Shown here: positions 55,227 through 63,983 of the stretch, piece by piece
Numbering within the stretch: the first letter of the stretch is position 1
How the letters are laid out: each line of letters begins with the position of its first letter
Assembly (NCBI RefSeq): GCF_003614885.1
Contig: NZ_QZMS01000007.1
Span: 558,001-622,000 of the forward strand
Origin: Photobacterium salinisoli
Lineage (GTDB): Bacteria > Pseudomonadota > Gammaproteobacteria > Enterobacterales > Vibrionaceae
DNA: 64,000 nucleotides
Reading direction: 5' to 3'
Made by a program: the position numbers and the translations under genes
Notes under the pieces: model-generated
Told to the model about the DNA's origin: nothing
The model's database searches: none
What the model saw: only the letters and a program-made list of their open reading frames with translations

Positions 55227-55910
55227 TTAGCCGGTCGAGACCACTTCCCAGGTACCGTCTGGTAGTTTGCAGGCGGTGCCGACTGCGGTTTCTGTTGTCT
55301 CGTTTATTGTCACCATTTGCTGAAATTCCCTGCAATAGCGACCACTGGTTGTTGTCCCTTCCCGCGTTGCTTTTACCGAACCAGAAGCCGCACCATCCTG
55401 CCATTGTACGGGACGGCCCACAGGCGATGTAGTGGCCGTTATTTGCGCCTGTTCATGGCGTCGTTGCTGATGTTCATTCAATTGGTCGAGCAATTCGAAA
55501 TGAATCGCCGTGAATCCCAGCCAGTGGCTGGCTTCCTGGGCCGTTCTGTATTGTCCGTAGCCATCGTACCAGCTGCCGTAAGGCCGGGTGACCCGAATAC
55601 TGTTAACCACATAATAACGGTTCGGCGGGACAGCAGTATTGCTCTTGTTCTGTTTGGCCAGGTAGTCGTCGATGTCGACATAATGGCGGCTGTCCATCAC
55701 ACCCTTTTTTAACTCTTCTTTGGTGATACGCCCTGTGCGCTTTTCGATATTTACCTGTGGCGAGTAGATGGGTTGCTGACTACTGAGCAGCGCCAGTTTT
55801 TTGCCGGCCGAAAATGAAGTTTCGGCGGCCTGAGTGCCGGACGTTACTAAAATCAGAGAGGACAGCAGTAAGGATGAGCCTGACAACATAAAAGAGACTG
55901 TTCGATGCAT
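55227..55910 (-). CDS. Secreted protein with surface-antigen-like C-terminal domain
   Basis: 227 residues from the ATG at 55910, with GGAG ten bases upstream; another ATG five codons earlier is possible. A signal peptide ends near GTQAA (about residue 28). The last 40 residues (SGRYCREFQQMVTINETTE, then GTACKLPDGTWEVV) match the glycine-zipper-less C-terminal motif of the 17-kDa surface antigen/RcnB-like group, with two cysteines likely paired. The middle has RYYVVNSIRV and an RVTRPYGSWYDGYGQY segment of unknown meaning. The role is unknown; an envelope or periplasmic place is expected. Confidence 0.7.
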   Translation of the reverse strand: MHRTVSFMLSGSSLLLSSLILVTSGTQAAETSFSAGKKLALLSSQQPIYSPQVNIEKRTGRITKEELKKGVMDSRHYVDIDDYLAKQNKSNTAVPPNRYYVVNSIRVTRPYGSWYDGYGQYRTAQEASHWLGFTAIHFELLDQLNEHQQRRHEQAQITATTSPVGRPVQWQDGAASGSVKATREGTTTSGRYCREFQQMVTINETTETAVGTACKLPDGTWEVVSTG

Positions 55911-56288
55911 TGTCGAATACTCCATATCTAATGGCTGTGCATTGAATGACCGGATGCCTCCTGCTTTTGTGTCTATACTCCCTTATTTAATCAGTATAGG
56001 CAGCGTATTCATAGGCTTGTGGATTCCATGTCCTGGGTCTAAAAATCGATACTTCTTCGGGCAGAATAGTCAGCGAAGTCTATTCTTGACGATATCAGTG
56101 ACAATGAATTCTGATGCGTTTGATATTGAATCCTCGGCGCTTGTGTATTGTATTTTTATATGTAACTGGTAGCTTATCTTTCTTTGAGCAGACGGTATGC
56201 TGCCCTGACTCACTATAGTTGAGTGATCCCTCATGAGTTATCAGTTACAGCTACTGAGTCGGGTGCAGTTAACAGAACAAGGGAATGT
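55911..56288. other. Divergent intergenic region, no gene seen
   Basis: About 380 bases between the surface-antigen-like gene and the GAF-GGDEF gene. Some longer frames cross it, but none has an RBS or a recognisable product. It should hold both promoters. Confidence 0.45.
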
Positions 56289-57389
56289 ATGCACACTGAA
56301 TATTCTGAAAGCGAAAACGTGATTCGCCGTTTACATCAAATTACCCAGTCCTACGATAAAGGTTTTGATTTCCAGATTCATGCGCTTATTCAGCTGGGAC
56401 TGGAGCGATTCGATCTGGATATCGGTATTCTTGCCCAGGTAGAAGGCGATACGTACACCATACGTTATTGTATTTGCCCGGAATATATGCCCCTTATGCC
56501 AGGTAATCAGTTTGAATTTGGCATGACCTACTGCGCTGTCACTTGCGAGTCGGACGGTGTCGTTGCCGTTGAGCATGTCGGTAACAGCGATATACTGGGG
56601 AGCCATCCTGCCTACCGGCATTTTGGACTTGAATCCTATATTGCTATTCCTATCCACGTGGGCGGAGTGACCTGGGGAACGCTGAACTTTTCCAGCCCGG
56701 CTCCTTATCCCCGTGCATTCAAAGACATTGATATCGATTCTCTTCAACTGATGGCGAGTTGGATAGAAGTTGAGATGGTACGGCGAATGCAGGAAAACCA
56801 ATTACGTGAACTGAACGTAAAACTCAAGCAAATGGCCTCGACAGATCCGCTGACCAAGCTGATGAACCGTCGTGCTTTCACGGAAAAACTGTTGCGGTCG
56901 GTTAATCATTTTCGCCGCAGCAAACAACCACAGGAAGCCGCCTTACTATTGGTTGATATAGATTATTTTAAGGAACTGAACGATACCTACGGCCATTTGC
57001 TTGGTGACAAAGTATTGATTGAGTTTGCCAAAGTGCTCACAGAGAACCTGAGAAGCTACGATATTGGGGCCAGATACGGCGGTAAGGTTTTTGTCATTTG
57101 GCTGGTCGATACAGAAAGATCAGGCATTGAAGTGGTGTGTGATCGCTTAATGAGCGGGCTGGATAATCTCGCGCTGGTGGATGAAAAACTGACGGCCAGC
57201 GTAGGTATCTGTCATGTGAAAACCCGGCAGGTTGATGAAAATGCCCTGTCGCAGTTTGTCAAACCGGCGCAGATTATGGATGCCATGGTAGCCAGAGCCG
57301 ATCAGGCACTTTGTCAGGCTAAAGCGAATGGCAGAGCGAAAACTGTGTTTTGCAGCGAAGAGCCAGTGTATCTGGATACCTTAAGTTAA
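56289..57389 (+). CDS. GAF-GGDEF protein with degenerate GGDEF motif
   Basis: 366 residues from the ATG at 56289 (MHTEYSESENVI), with AAGGGA six bases upstream. An N-terminal GAF domain (about 25-175, with DLDIGILAQVEG and SYIAIPIHVGGVTWGTLNFSS) is followed by a GGDEF fold (about 200-355). Substrate-binding regions such as DPLTKLMNRRAF and DIDYFKELNDTYGH are intact, but the signature reads GGKVF in place of GGDEF, so the catalytic acid is lost. It is probably a receptor or regulator rather than a diguanylate cyclase. No I-site RxxD precedes the motif. Confidence 0.87.
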   Translation: MHTEYSESENVIRRLHQITQSYDKGFDFQIHALIQLGLERFDLDIGILAQVEGDTYTIRYCICPEYMPLMPGNQFEFGMTYCAVTCESDGVVAVEHVGNSDILGSHPAYRHFGLESYIAIPIHVGGVTWGTLNFSSPAPYPRAFKDIDIDSLQLMASWIEVEMVRRMQENQLRELNVKLKQMASTDPLTKLMNRRAFTEKLLRSVNHFRRSKQPQEAALLLVDIDYFKELNDTYGHLLGDKVLIEFAKVLTENLRSYDIGARYGGKVFVIWLVDTERSGIEVVCDRLMSGLDNLALVDEKLTASVGICHVKTRQVDENALSQFVKPAQIMDAMVARADQALCQAKANGRAKTVFCSEEPVYLDTLS

Positions 57390-57435
57390 TGCACCGGTCT
57401 TTAATCTCAACGGGAAGGCGTCGGTCGGCTAAGTC

Positions 57436-58383
57436 ATGGTAAAACTGGATAATGGATTGAAAATGTGGCTGGATGCCTACAATCAGGGGTTAGCGCAACT
57501 GCGGCAAGCTGGCTATGTGGCAACGGTTGAAGCTATACGGGACGGGCTGTCGAGCCTGACCGCGACGTGTGTGACTGACTCGCCAGACATAGCCAGGGTG
57601 CTCGATACCCACGCCAGTCAGCAGTCGCAGACTGTTCCTGTCCGTATTTATCATCCCGCACCTGACAGGCCGTTGCCTGTCATTGTTTTTCTGCACGGCG
57701 GCGGCCACATGGCTGGCAGCGTGGCTGTGTATGATCCCATCTGTCGTAAACTGTCAAAAGCCACGCAACATATTGTGGTGTCGGTTGATTATCGTTTGGC
57801 GCCTGAGTCGCCGTATCCCAAGGGTTTATCAGATGCCAGAATGGTGATCGGGCAACTCTGGCCTTTGCTTGAAAAACATAAGTTAGCGTATTTATCGACA
57901 CTGACACTGGTGGGGGATTCTGGGGGCGGCGCTATGGCGGCAACACTGAGCGCTGACTATCAGTATGATCCGGACGTTAACATACACAATCAGGTGCTGA
58001 TTTACCCCAGCCTGGATTACACAATGAGTCAGCCTTCGGTCACAGAAAACGGCAAAGGGCTGTTTCTTCAGCAGGATAAAATGCAGTGGTATTTTGATCA
58101 GTATTTTCAGCATGGCGAAGACAGGCAGGCCGCCTCGCCTTTGTTTATGGCTAAGAGCGAGAAAATGCCCCGAACGCTGATGATCACGGCTGAATTCTGC
58201 CCGTTAAGGGATGAAGGTGTGGCTTACGTGCAGCAATTGTCAGCGCTGGGAATCCCTACCGAACATTTTCATCTTGATGACATGATCCACGCCTACCTTA
58301 ATCTTGAATCGCTCGTGCCGATGCAGTGTCGTGCCACTTATCAGAAAATTGCAGAGTTTTTAATAACATCGGGTGATAACTAA
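57436..58383 (+). CDS. HSL-family alpha/beta hydrolase (esterase)
   Basis: 315 residues. The oxyanion-hole HGGG is at 87-90 (FLHGGGHMAGS), the nucleophile S162 in GDSGGG, and the acid and histidine in CPLRDEG and DDMIHAYL, so the catalytic triad is complete. YRLAPESPYPKGLSDA is typical of the hormone-sensitive-lipase group. It should hydrolyse short-chain esters; no signal peptide is seen, so it is cytoplasmic. The next gene follows 40 bases later on the same strand. Confidence 0.88.
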   Translation: MVKLDNGLKMWLDAYNQGLAQLRQAGYVATVEAIRDGLSSLTATCVTDSPDIARVLDTHASQQSQTVPVRIYHPAPDRPLPVIVFLHGGGHMAGSVAVYDPICRKLSKATQHIVVSVDYRLAPESPYPKGLSDARMVIGQLWPLLEKHKLAYLSTLTLVGDSGGGAMAATLSADYQYDPDVNIHNQVLIYPSLDYTMSQPSVTENGKGLFLQQDKMQWYFDQYFQHGEDRQAASPLFMAKSEKMPRTLMITAEFCPLRDEGVAYVQQLSALGIPTEHFHLDDMIHAYLNLESLVPMQCRATYQKIAEFLITSGDN

Positions 58384-58423
58384 CTCTTTGCACCTTTGTC
58401 TCTTTGCACAATAAGGACCCAGT

Positions 58424-58858
58424 ATGTTCGAAATCGTGATTCGCTATTTCCACTTTATCGGCATTTTTGCACTGTTCTCGGTACTGGTGGTTGAGCATAT
58501 GCTGATCAAACGCCGCCTGACAGCCGAGGAAATGCATCGTTTGGCAAGGTGGGATGCTATCTATGGTATATCAGCCGTGGTTGTACTTCTGGCCGGGCTG
58601 GCAATGTGGTTTCTGGTGGGCAAACCTGCCGATTTTTACACCGCCAATCCGGTCTTTCATGCCAAAGTGACTTTGTTTCTGATAGTGGCCGCCTTGTCGG
58701 TTTTTCCGACCGTTTTCTTTTACAGGCACAGACGTACAACCCGTGAAACCATTCCTGTTCCGCCTGTCATTGTTATTCTTATCCGTCTGGAGTTACTTCT
58801 GCTGCTTGTGATTCCCTTGCTGGCTGTGCTGATGGCACGAGGTGTCGGACTTGGCTGA
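58424..58858 (+). CDS. DUF2214 membrane protein
   Basis: 144 residues with four hydrophobic helices (about 2-24, 46-66, 76-98 and 114-136). The start IRYFHFIGIFALFSVLVVEH matches the DUF2214 family, with a conserved HF and EH pair of histidines that might bind haem or metal. The function is unknown. It may be co-transcribed with the esterase upstream. Confidence 0.78.
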   Translation: MFEIVIRYFHFIGIFALFSVLVVEHMLIKRRLTAEEMHRLARWDAIYGISAVVVLLAGLAMWFLVGKPADFYTANPVFHAKVTLFLIVAALSVFPTVFFYRHRRTTRETIPVPPVIVILIRLELLLLLVIPLLAVLMARGVGLG

Positions 58859-59035
58859 TGCACAGCGGATACCGCTTGACGAAAGAGCGCGAGGCTTTGT
58901 GATGGGCTCAGATTTCTCTCTCAAAACTGCCTGAAACTCAGTATGTTGCAAAATCGCATCTAAGCTTAATGTAAGGGCCGAACCGTACTTGTTGTGCGGC
59001 GCTGCTCTGCTGGTTTAGCAAGGGGGGTGAGGCTG

Positions 59036-60406
59036 ATGATGGAAGCGCGAGCAGTAAAAACCGTGGCCGATGCAATAGCGATTATCGAGGAGCGTGGGTT
59101 GACCCATGTCAAAGTCGGGCTGTTTGATAATGACGGTATCATGCGCGGCAAATACATGTCCAAAGCCAAGTTTGTGGCATCGCTGGAGAAGGGGTTTTCT
59201 TTTTGTGACGTGGTGCTGGGCTGGGATGCAAAAGATCAGCTCTATGACAACACTCAGTATACGGGCTGGCATACCGGGTATCCGGATGCCCCGGTGCGTA
59301 TTCTGCCGCATACTTGCCGTGATGTGCTGGATGAAGAGGGGATGCTGCTTTTTATTGCTGAATTTACCGGTACGGCCGAAGCCGTGTGCCCACGCGGGGT
59401 GTTACGACGAGTGCTGGCAAAAGCGGATGCACTGGGATTTGAAGTCAATGCTGCACTGGAATATGAATTCTTTTTGTTTCGCGAAACACCGCATTCTGCT
59501 CGGGAGAAAGGCTTCCGTAACCTGCAAACGGTAACGCCGGACTGGTTTGGCTATTCAATGATCCGCAACTCAGTCTACAGCGAGCTGTATCACGACATTC
59601 TGGCCATGGGGCAGACTATGGACTTCCCCATAGAGGGAATTCATTCTGAAACAGGTCCGGGTGTGATTGAAGCGGCCATTGCGGTTGATCAGGCAGAAGC
59701 CGCCGCAGACAAAGCGGCGCTCTTTAAAACCTACATGAAAGTGCTGGCGCAGCGGCGGGATTTGCTGGCGACCTTCATGGCGAAATGGTCAATGGACTAT
59801 CCGGGCCAAAGCGGCCATATTCATGTATCTCTCCAGCATAAAAACGGACAATCTGCTTTTTATGATGCCAGCAAAACACAGGGGATGAGCACAATCCAAC
59901 GGCAGTTTCTGGCGGGCCAGCAACGTTTGATGCCCGATTTTTTGTGTATGATTGCGCCAACAATCAACAGTTATACCCGGATGGTGCCCGGTTTCTGGGC
60001 GCCGACACACGCAACATGGGGCATTGAAAACCGCACGACAGCTCTGAGAGTGATACCGGGAAATGAGAAATCTCAGCGCATTGAATATCGGCTGGGCGCG
60101 GCAGATGCCAATCCTTACCTCGCACTGGCAGCGGCTGTGGCCTCAGGTTTGTACGGCATCATGAACCAATGGCAGCCATTGGATGCGGTGGCAGGCAATG
60201 CCTATGATCAGCCGCAACCGCCAGAGCTGGCACTGCCCGCCACTTTGTGGGAGGCAGCACAGCGTTTCAGAGCCTCCGATGCTGCCCGTTCCCTGCTGGG
60301 AGAAGAGTTTGTTGAGCACTTTGCCGCTACACGCGAGTGGGAAGAGCGCGAATTCAGAAAGCAGGTCACGGACTGGGAGCTTGCCCGGTATTTCGAAATC
60401 ATTTAA
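59036..60406 (+). CDS. Glutamine synthetase-like gamma-glutamyl ligase
   Basis: 456 residues from the ATG at 59036 (MMEARAVKTVADAI), after GTGAGG; an upstream alternative start at 58994 is less likely. Glutamine-synthetase fold: DNDGIMRGKYM near residue 40, AALEYEFFLF with the metal-binding glutamate, EGIHSETGPGVIEAAI, and SGHIHVSLQHKNG with the catalytic-site residues. It is nearer to the PuuA/GlnT-like group than to GlnA, so the acceptor is probably an amine rather than ammonia. A class I amidotransferase gene follows 31 bases later, as PuuD does in putrescine catabolism, but the pairing partner differs from PuuD. Confidence 0.82.
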   Translation: MMEARAVKTVADAIAIIEERGLTHVKVGLFDNDGIMRGKYMSKAKFVASLEKGFSFCDVVLGWDAKDQLYDNTQYTGWHTGYPDAPVRILPHTCRDVLDEEGMLLFIAEFTGTAEAVCPRGVLRRVLAKADALGFEVNAALEYEFFLFRETPHSAREKGFRNLQTVTPDWFGYSMIRNSVYSELYHDILAMGQTMDFPIEGIHSETGPGVIEAAIAVDQAEAAADKAALFKTYMKVLAQRRDLLATFMAKWSMDYPGQSGHIHVSLQHKNGQSAFYDASKTQGMSTIQRQFLAGQQRLMPDFLCMIAPTINSYTRMVPGFWAPTHATWGIENRTTALRVIPGNEKSQRIEYRLGAADANPYLALAAAVASGLYGIMNQWQPLDAVAGNAYDQPQPPELALPATLWEAAQRFRASDAARSLLGEEFVEHFAATREWEEREFRKQVTDWELARYFEII

Positions 60407-60437
60407 TTGGCGATGGTACAGACTGGGAGAGACAAGG

Positions 60438-61160
60438 ATGCGATTAGGTGTGCTCTTGTGTGACGATGTGGCGGCTGAGCTACAGGTCGCGCACGGTAAC
60501 TATCGGGACATGTTTTCCGCTCTGTTTAATGATTATTCAAAACATATCACCCTGGTGTTCTACCGTGTGATTGACGGTGAATACCCCAAAGACCCTGATG
60601 AGTGCGATGCTTACATTACATCGGGTAGTCAATTCGGCGCCAATGATGGCTTTGTCTGGATTGGACATTTACTGGCCTTCATTGAAAAACTGTATGAAGA
60701 GAAAAAGCCTTTTGTGGGGATCTGTTTTGGTCATCAGCTGATGGCAAAGGCACTGGGTGGTGAAGTGGTGACATCCGGCAGAGGCTGGGGAATAGGTGTC
60801 AACAGCTATGCGGTTAAGAAAAAAATCGACTGGATGAAAGGTGCCGGATCAACAGTCTCTCTTGTGGTCAGCCATCAGGATCAGATCAGTCAGCTACCTC
60901 CTGAGGCTGAAGTGCTGTCAGGCAGTGATTTTTGCCCTTATGCCATGATTCGGATAAATACCTATTTTCTCGGTATACAGGGACATCCTGAGTTCACTAA
61001 AAACTATGTGAAAGATCTGATGACAGCCCGGCAGCCGCTTTACTCCGCTGAAGCTTATGAAAAAGGCATCAACTCGTTATCGCAACCGGTTGATGACAAG
61101 CTGGTGGTGTCCTGGATTGTGCGTTTTCTTGATACAGCCCTGACCAATAGCCAGACATAA
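60438..61160 (+). CDS. Class I glutamine amidotransferase-like hydrolase
   Basis: 240 residues from the ATG at 60438, with a clear RBS (GAGACAAGG). Triad: nucleophile C96 in VGICFGHQL, the histidine in IQGHPEF and the glutamate beside it. ITSGSQFGANDGFVWI is the oxyanion strand. It is of the GMP-synthase-like stand-alone GATase type, not of the PuuD gamma-Glu-GABA hydrolase type by motif. Located directly after the ligase, it probably removes or transfers the glutamyl group from the ligase pathway product. That role is inference. Confidence 0.83.
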   Translation: MRLGVLLCDDVAAELQVAHGNYRDMFSALFNDYSKHITLVFYRVIDGEYPKDPDECDAYITSGSQFGANDGFVWIGHLLAFIEKLYEEKKPFVGICFGHQLMAKALGGEVVTSGRGWGIGVNSYAVKKKIDWMKGAGSTVSLVVSHQDQISQLPPEAEVLSGSDFCPYAMIRINTYFLGIQGHPEFTKNYVKDLMTARQPLYSAEAYEKGINSLSQPVDDKLVVSWIVRFLDTALTNSQT

Positions 61161-61164
61161 AACC

Positions 61165-61200
61165 AGAAGAAAAAGAGCAGGCTCAGCGTATGAGCCTGCT
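61165..61200 (-). terminator. Terminator between the amidotransferase and MFS genes
   Basis: AGCAGGCTCA (61176-61185) and TGAGCCTGCT (61191-61200) form a perfect 10-bp stem over five bases. On the minus strand it is followed by CTTTTTCTTC, so it ends the MFS gene; it also lies just after the amidotransferase. Confidence 0.85.
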
Positions 61201-61224
61201 GTCTATCCCCTGATATGTTGACGA

Positions 61225-62421
61225 TCAGGCAGTTTGCAGCGCCATACGTTGTTGCAGTAAACGATAGCAATACACGCTTGCCAGCAGAACACCGCCGCCA
61301 GCCGCCATCGTGACGGTGAATCCGGCACGAATTCCCATCTCGTCTATGACCCAGCCAGTGAGTGCTGCACCGGCGGCAATCCCGATTCCCAGGCCAGTGA
61401 TCATCCAGGTAAATCCTTCGGTCAGCTTTGACTCAGGCACAATCTTTTCAACAAGGCCCATAGTTACAATCATGGTCGGTGCGAAGAAAATGCCCGCGAC
61501 GAAAACGGAGACGGACAGCGTCAGCACATCGTAAACAAACAGCAGCGGGAGTGTGGCTGCCGCAGTGGCGATGGAAGCCAGTAACAATTGTTTCGGCAAA
61601 GTGAGGTTCAGACGCAGTGCGCCAAACACCAGCCCGGAAATACAGGAACCTGCCGCGTAGGCCGACAAGACAAAACTGGCCGCAACAGGCACACCCTGCT
61701 GTTTGGCAAAGGCAACACTGAGCACATCAACAGTACCGACTATGGTGCCCAAAGCTATCAGTGTCAGCAGCAGCATTTTCATGGTGAGAGGTTCAAGTGC
61801 AGATTCTTGCTGATGATCCGTTTGTTCTGATACCGGAGGTTCGGTTTTTTTCTGCAAGCTGAACAATGATATGCCAACAGCCAGCATTAGAGCTGCCGCA
61901 AGCGGTCCGGCGATGGGTGACACAGCAACACTGAGACCGACGGCGATAGGAGGCCCAACAATGAAACAGACTTCATCAAGCACAGACTCGAGTGAGTAAG
62001 CCGTATGCAGGGCAGGCTGACCTTTGTAGATCTGTGTCCAGCGCGCTCTGACCATGGCCGGCATGCTGGGCATAAACCCGGCCAGTACCGCAAACAGAAA
62101 GAGTGTCCAGTCGGGTGCTCCGAAGTGAATGCAGACCAAAAGCAGCAGCATACCCAGCACACTGATCGCTGCAGCAGGTGGCAAGATGCGGCCCTGACCA
62201 TAGCGGTCTGTCAGACGGGAAATCTGTGGAGCAATCAAGGCGGTTGAGAGTGTGAACGTGGCGGCAACCGCACCGGCCAGCCAGTAAGAGCCGGAGAGCT
62301 GGGAAATCATAGTGATTATCCCAATACCCGCCATGGATATGGGCAGGCGGGCAATCAGCCCTGTCAGGGAAAAAGCCAATGTTCCCGGGGCGTGAAACAG
62401 TGCTTTATAAGGATTTGCCAT
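61225..62421 (-). CDS. MFS transporter
   Basis: 398 residues with twelve predicted membrane helices in two halves and a charged central loop (about 190-215, EPPVSEQTDHQQES). The first-half signature SRLTDRYGQGRILP between helices two and three is the typical MFS loop. It resembles drug or metabolite exporters; the substrate is unknown. RBS GGAGATATTC precedes the ATG. It diverges from a TetR gene across a perfect operator, so it is likely induced by its own substrate. Confidence 0.87.
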   Translation of the reverse strand: MANPYKALFHAPGTLAFSLTGLIARLPISMAGIGIITMISQLSGSYWLAGAVAATFTLSTALIAPQISRLTDRYGQGRILPPAAAISVLGMLLLLVCIHFGAPDWTLFLFAVLAGFMPSMPAMVRARWTQIYKGQPALHTAYSLESVLDEVCFIVGPPIAVGLSVAVSPIAGPLAAALMLAVGISLFSLQKKTEPPVSEQTDHQQESALEPLTMKMLLLTLIALGTIVGTVDVLSVAFAKQQGVPVAASFVLSAYAAGSCISGLVFGALRLNLTLPKQLLLASIATAAATLPLLFVYDVLTLSVSVFVAGIFFAPTMIVTMGLVEKIVPESKLTEGFTWMITGLGIGIAAGAALTGWVIDEMGIRAGFTVTMAAGGGVLLASVYCYRLLQQRMALQTA

Positions 62422-62492
62422 GAATATCTCCAGTCAGTCATTAAGAATATGCCCATGCGTGCTTATGGCAGATGGGGTGCATAAGAAACTAA

Positions 62493-62522
62493 TTGACATA
62501 CGCGGTGTATGTCAACTATAAA
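62493..62522. promoter_or_regulatory. TetR operator and tetR promoter
   Basis: TTGACATAC-GCGGT-GTATGTCAA (62493-62515) is a perfect 9-bp inverted repeat between the divergent MFS and TetR genes. Its left arm is the -35 (TTGACA) of a rightward promoter with TATAAA 18 bases on (62517-62522); the mirror arm gives a leftward TTGACA. Binding would shut off both genes. Confidence 0.8.
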
Positions 62523-62558
62523 TGAACTTGTTTTCATATTTTCGGAACATTAACTCGC

Positions 62559-63140
62559 ATGAACAGAGCAATCACGATGGAACAGACAAGGCTTGCCTTG
62601 CTGCAGCATGCCCGTGTGTGGTTCGGTACAGTTGGCTTTGCCGACACTGTAATGGATGAGTTGACTGGCCGAGCGGGGTTAACCCGTGGTGCGTTGTATC
62701 ATCACTTCGGCAGTAAGAAAGGCTTGTTTTTTGCCGTGTACCAGCAATTGGATCAGGAGATGGATAGCAGACTGCAGGCGATCTCTGCCAGCGCCCCGGA
62801 CAGTTGGAGTGCATTTTCAGGGCGCTGTCATGCCTACCTGAAGATGGCGACTGAGCCGGATATTCAACGGATTATGATCAGGGATGCGTCATCGGTGCTT
62901 GATAGCGAACAGATTCAGGCTGTCCGCATGAGCTGCGTTGACGCGATTGCCGACTTACTGACGCAATTAGTCGGGGATAAAATCATCCCTGACACCTCAT
63001 CACCTGTGATGCTTGCCAGGCTGATCAACGGGGCATTGCTGGACACCGCGCGTTATATTGCAGACAGCGAGGACAGCGCGGTGGCATTGAATGAAGCTGC
63101 CCAAGCGCTGGATGTGATGTTAAATGGTCTGAGGCGTTAA
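62559..63140 (+). CDS. TetR-family repressor
   Basis: 193 residues (MNRAITMEQTRLALL; an in-frame ATG six codons later is also possible). Helix-turn-helix VMDELTGRAGLTRGALYHHFGSKKGLFFAVYQQL near residues 30-60 is typical TetR. The C-terminal ligand domain is helical. It diverges from the MFS exporter gene, and a perfect dyad covers its promoter, so it probably represses both. Confidence 0.88.
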   Translation: MNRAITMEQTRLALLQHARVWFGTVGFADTVMDELTGRAGLTRGALYHHFGSKKGLFFAVYQQLDQEMDSRLQAISASAPDSWSAFSGRCHAYLKMATEPDIQRIMIRDASSVLDSEQIQAVRMSCVDAIADLLTQLVGDKIIPDTSSPVMLARLINGALLDTARYIADSEDSAVALNEAAQALDVMLNGLRR

Positions 63141-63163
63141 GGTTAAGGTGTGCCTGCTGCCAG

Positions 63164-63194
63164 CCCCCGCTTTTACTTAAATTCAAAGCGGGGG
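63164..63194. terminator. Hairpin between the convergent tetR and anti-sigma genes
   Basis: CCCCCGCTTT (63164-63173) and AAAGCGGGGG (63185-63194) pair perfectly over 11 bases, between genes that converge. No clear T-run is present. Confidence 0.5.
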
Positions 63195-63275
63195 ACATAG
63201 CCTGCGTGCTACAAGAATGACAATTTTATATTGGACAGCAGATCACAAAGTGACGATGTCACTTTTCGTTTGGTG

Positions 63276-63983
63276 TCAGAGCCTGTCCAGTTCTGCCGTA
63301 TATAGCACCTTGGTTGGTAATCCGGACGGTGAGCCGCCGAGTGGTTCTTCGCTGACCGCCAGCATCTGAATGTTCAGTTGATCAAAGCGGGTATTTTTTG
63401 CCAGTACCAGCTCGCCTTCTTTTGGCAACAGGCCAAGAGAAACCGGGTTCGGCTCATTGGCGGCCACTGCCCACAGCTCGTAATCTTTGTCGGCCAGTCC
63501 CTGGAACGAAGAGCCTGCCCGGACAGTGATATCACGCGAATGGACTTCTATCAGCCAGTATGAAGAAGCATCTTCCCCTTTAACAACAGCCACATGCTGG
63601 ACCGGTCCGGGTGCGACGGGGATCTGGCTTTCCCGCCAGAGCAGAACAGCAAGCAGAAGCGAAGCCGCTGTGGTAATACCCGTCAGCATAGGCCACAAAC
63701 GGGACAGTCCGCTTTTGAGCACATGATGGCCGGTCTCTTTGGCTGTGTTCTCATCAAAACCGAGTCGCTGGCTGATCGTTTGCCAGACAGCAGCACTTGG
63801 CTCGACAGGACTAATCCGATGGTTAATGTCGTTGAGATGCTGTTCCCACTGCCAGGTTGCTTCACGGATGCGGGTAGATTGCATCATCAGGGTTTGAAAG
63901 CGTTGCCGGGCCGGGCCGCGTAATGTCCCCAGTACGTACTCGGCGGCCAGCATATCGATTAATGTCTGGTTGTTATAGTTCAT
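63276..63983 (-). CDS. RskA-type anti-sigma factor
   Basis: 235 residues from the ATG at 63983 (MNYNNQTLIDMLAAEYVLGTL), with AAGG 11 bases upstream; a GTG at 63995 would add four residues. A cytoplasmic sigma-binding domain (about 1-90, LAAEYVLGTLRGPARQRFQ) precedes one membrane helix (about 93-112) and the periplasmic RskA domain with DYELWAVAANEPNPVSLGLLP. Such proteins hold an ECF sigma factor at the membrane and release it on proteolysis. The cognate sigma gene should lie just beyond the right edge, since these genes are usually coupled. Confidence 0.85.
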   Translation of the reverse strand: MNYNNQTLIDMLAAEYVLGTLRGPARQRFQTLMMQSTRIREATWQWEQHLNDINHRISPVEPSAAVWQTISQRLGFDENTAKETGHHVLKSGLSRLWPMLTGITTAASLLLAVLLWRESQIPVAPGPVQHVAVVKGEDASSYWLIEVHSRDITVRAGSSFQGLADKDYELWAVAANEPNPVSLGLLPKEGELVLAKNTRFDQLNIQMLAVSEEPLGGSPSGLPTKVLYTAELDRL

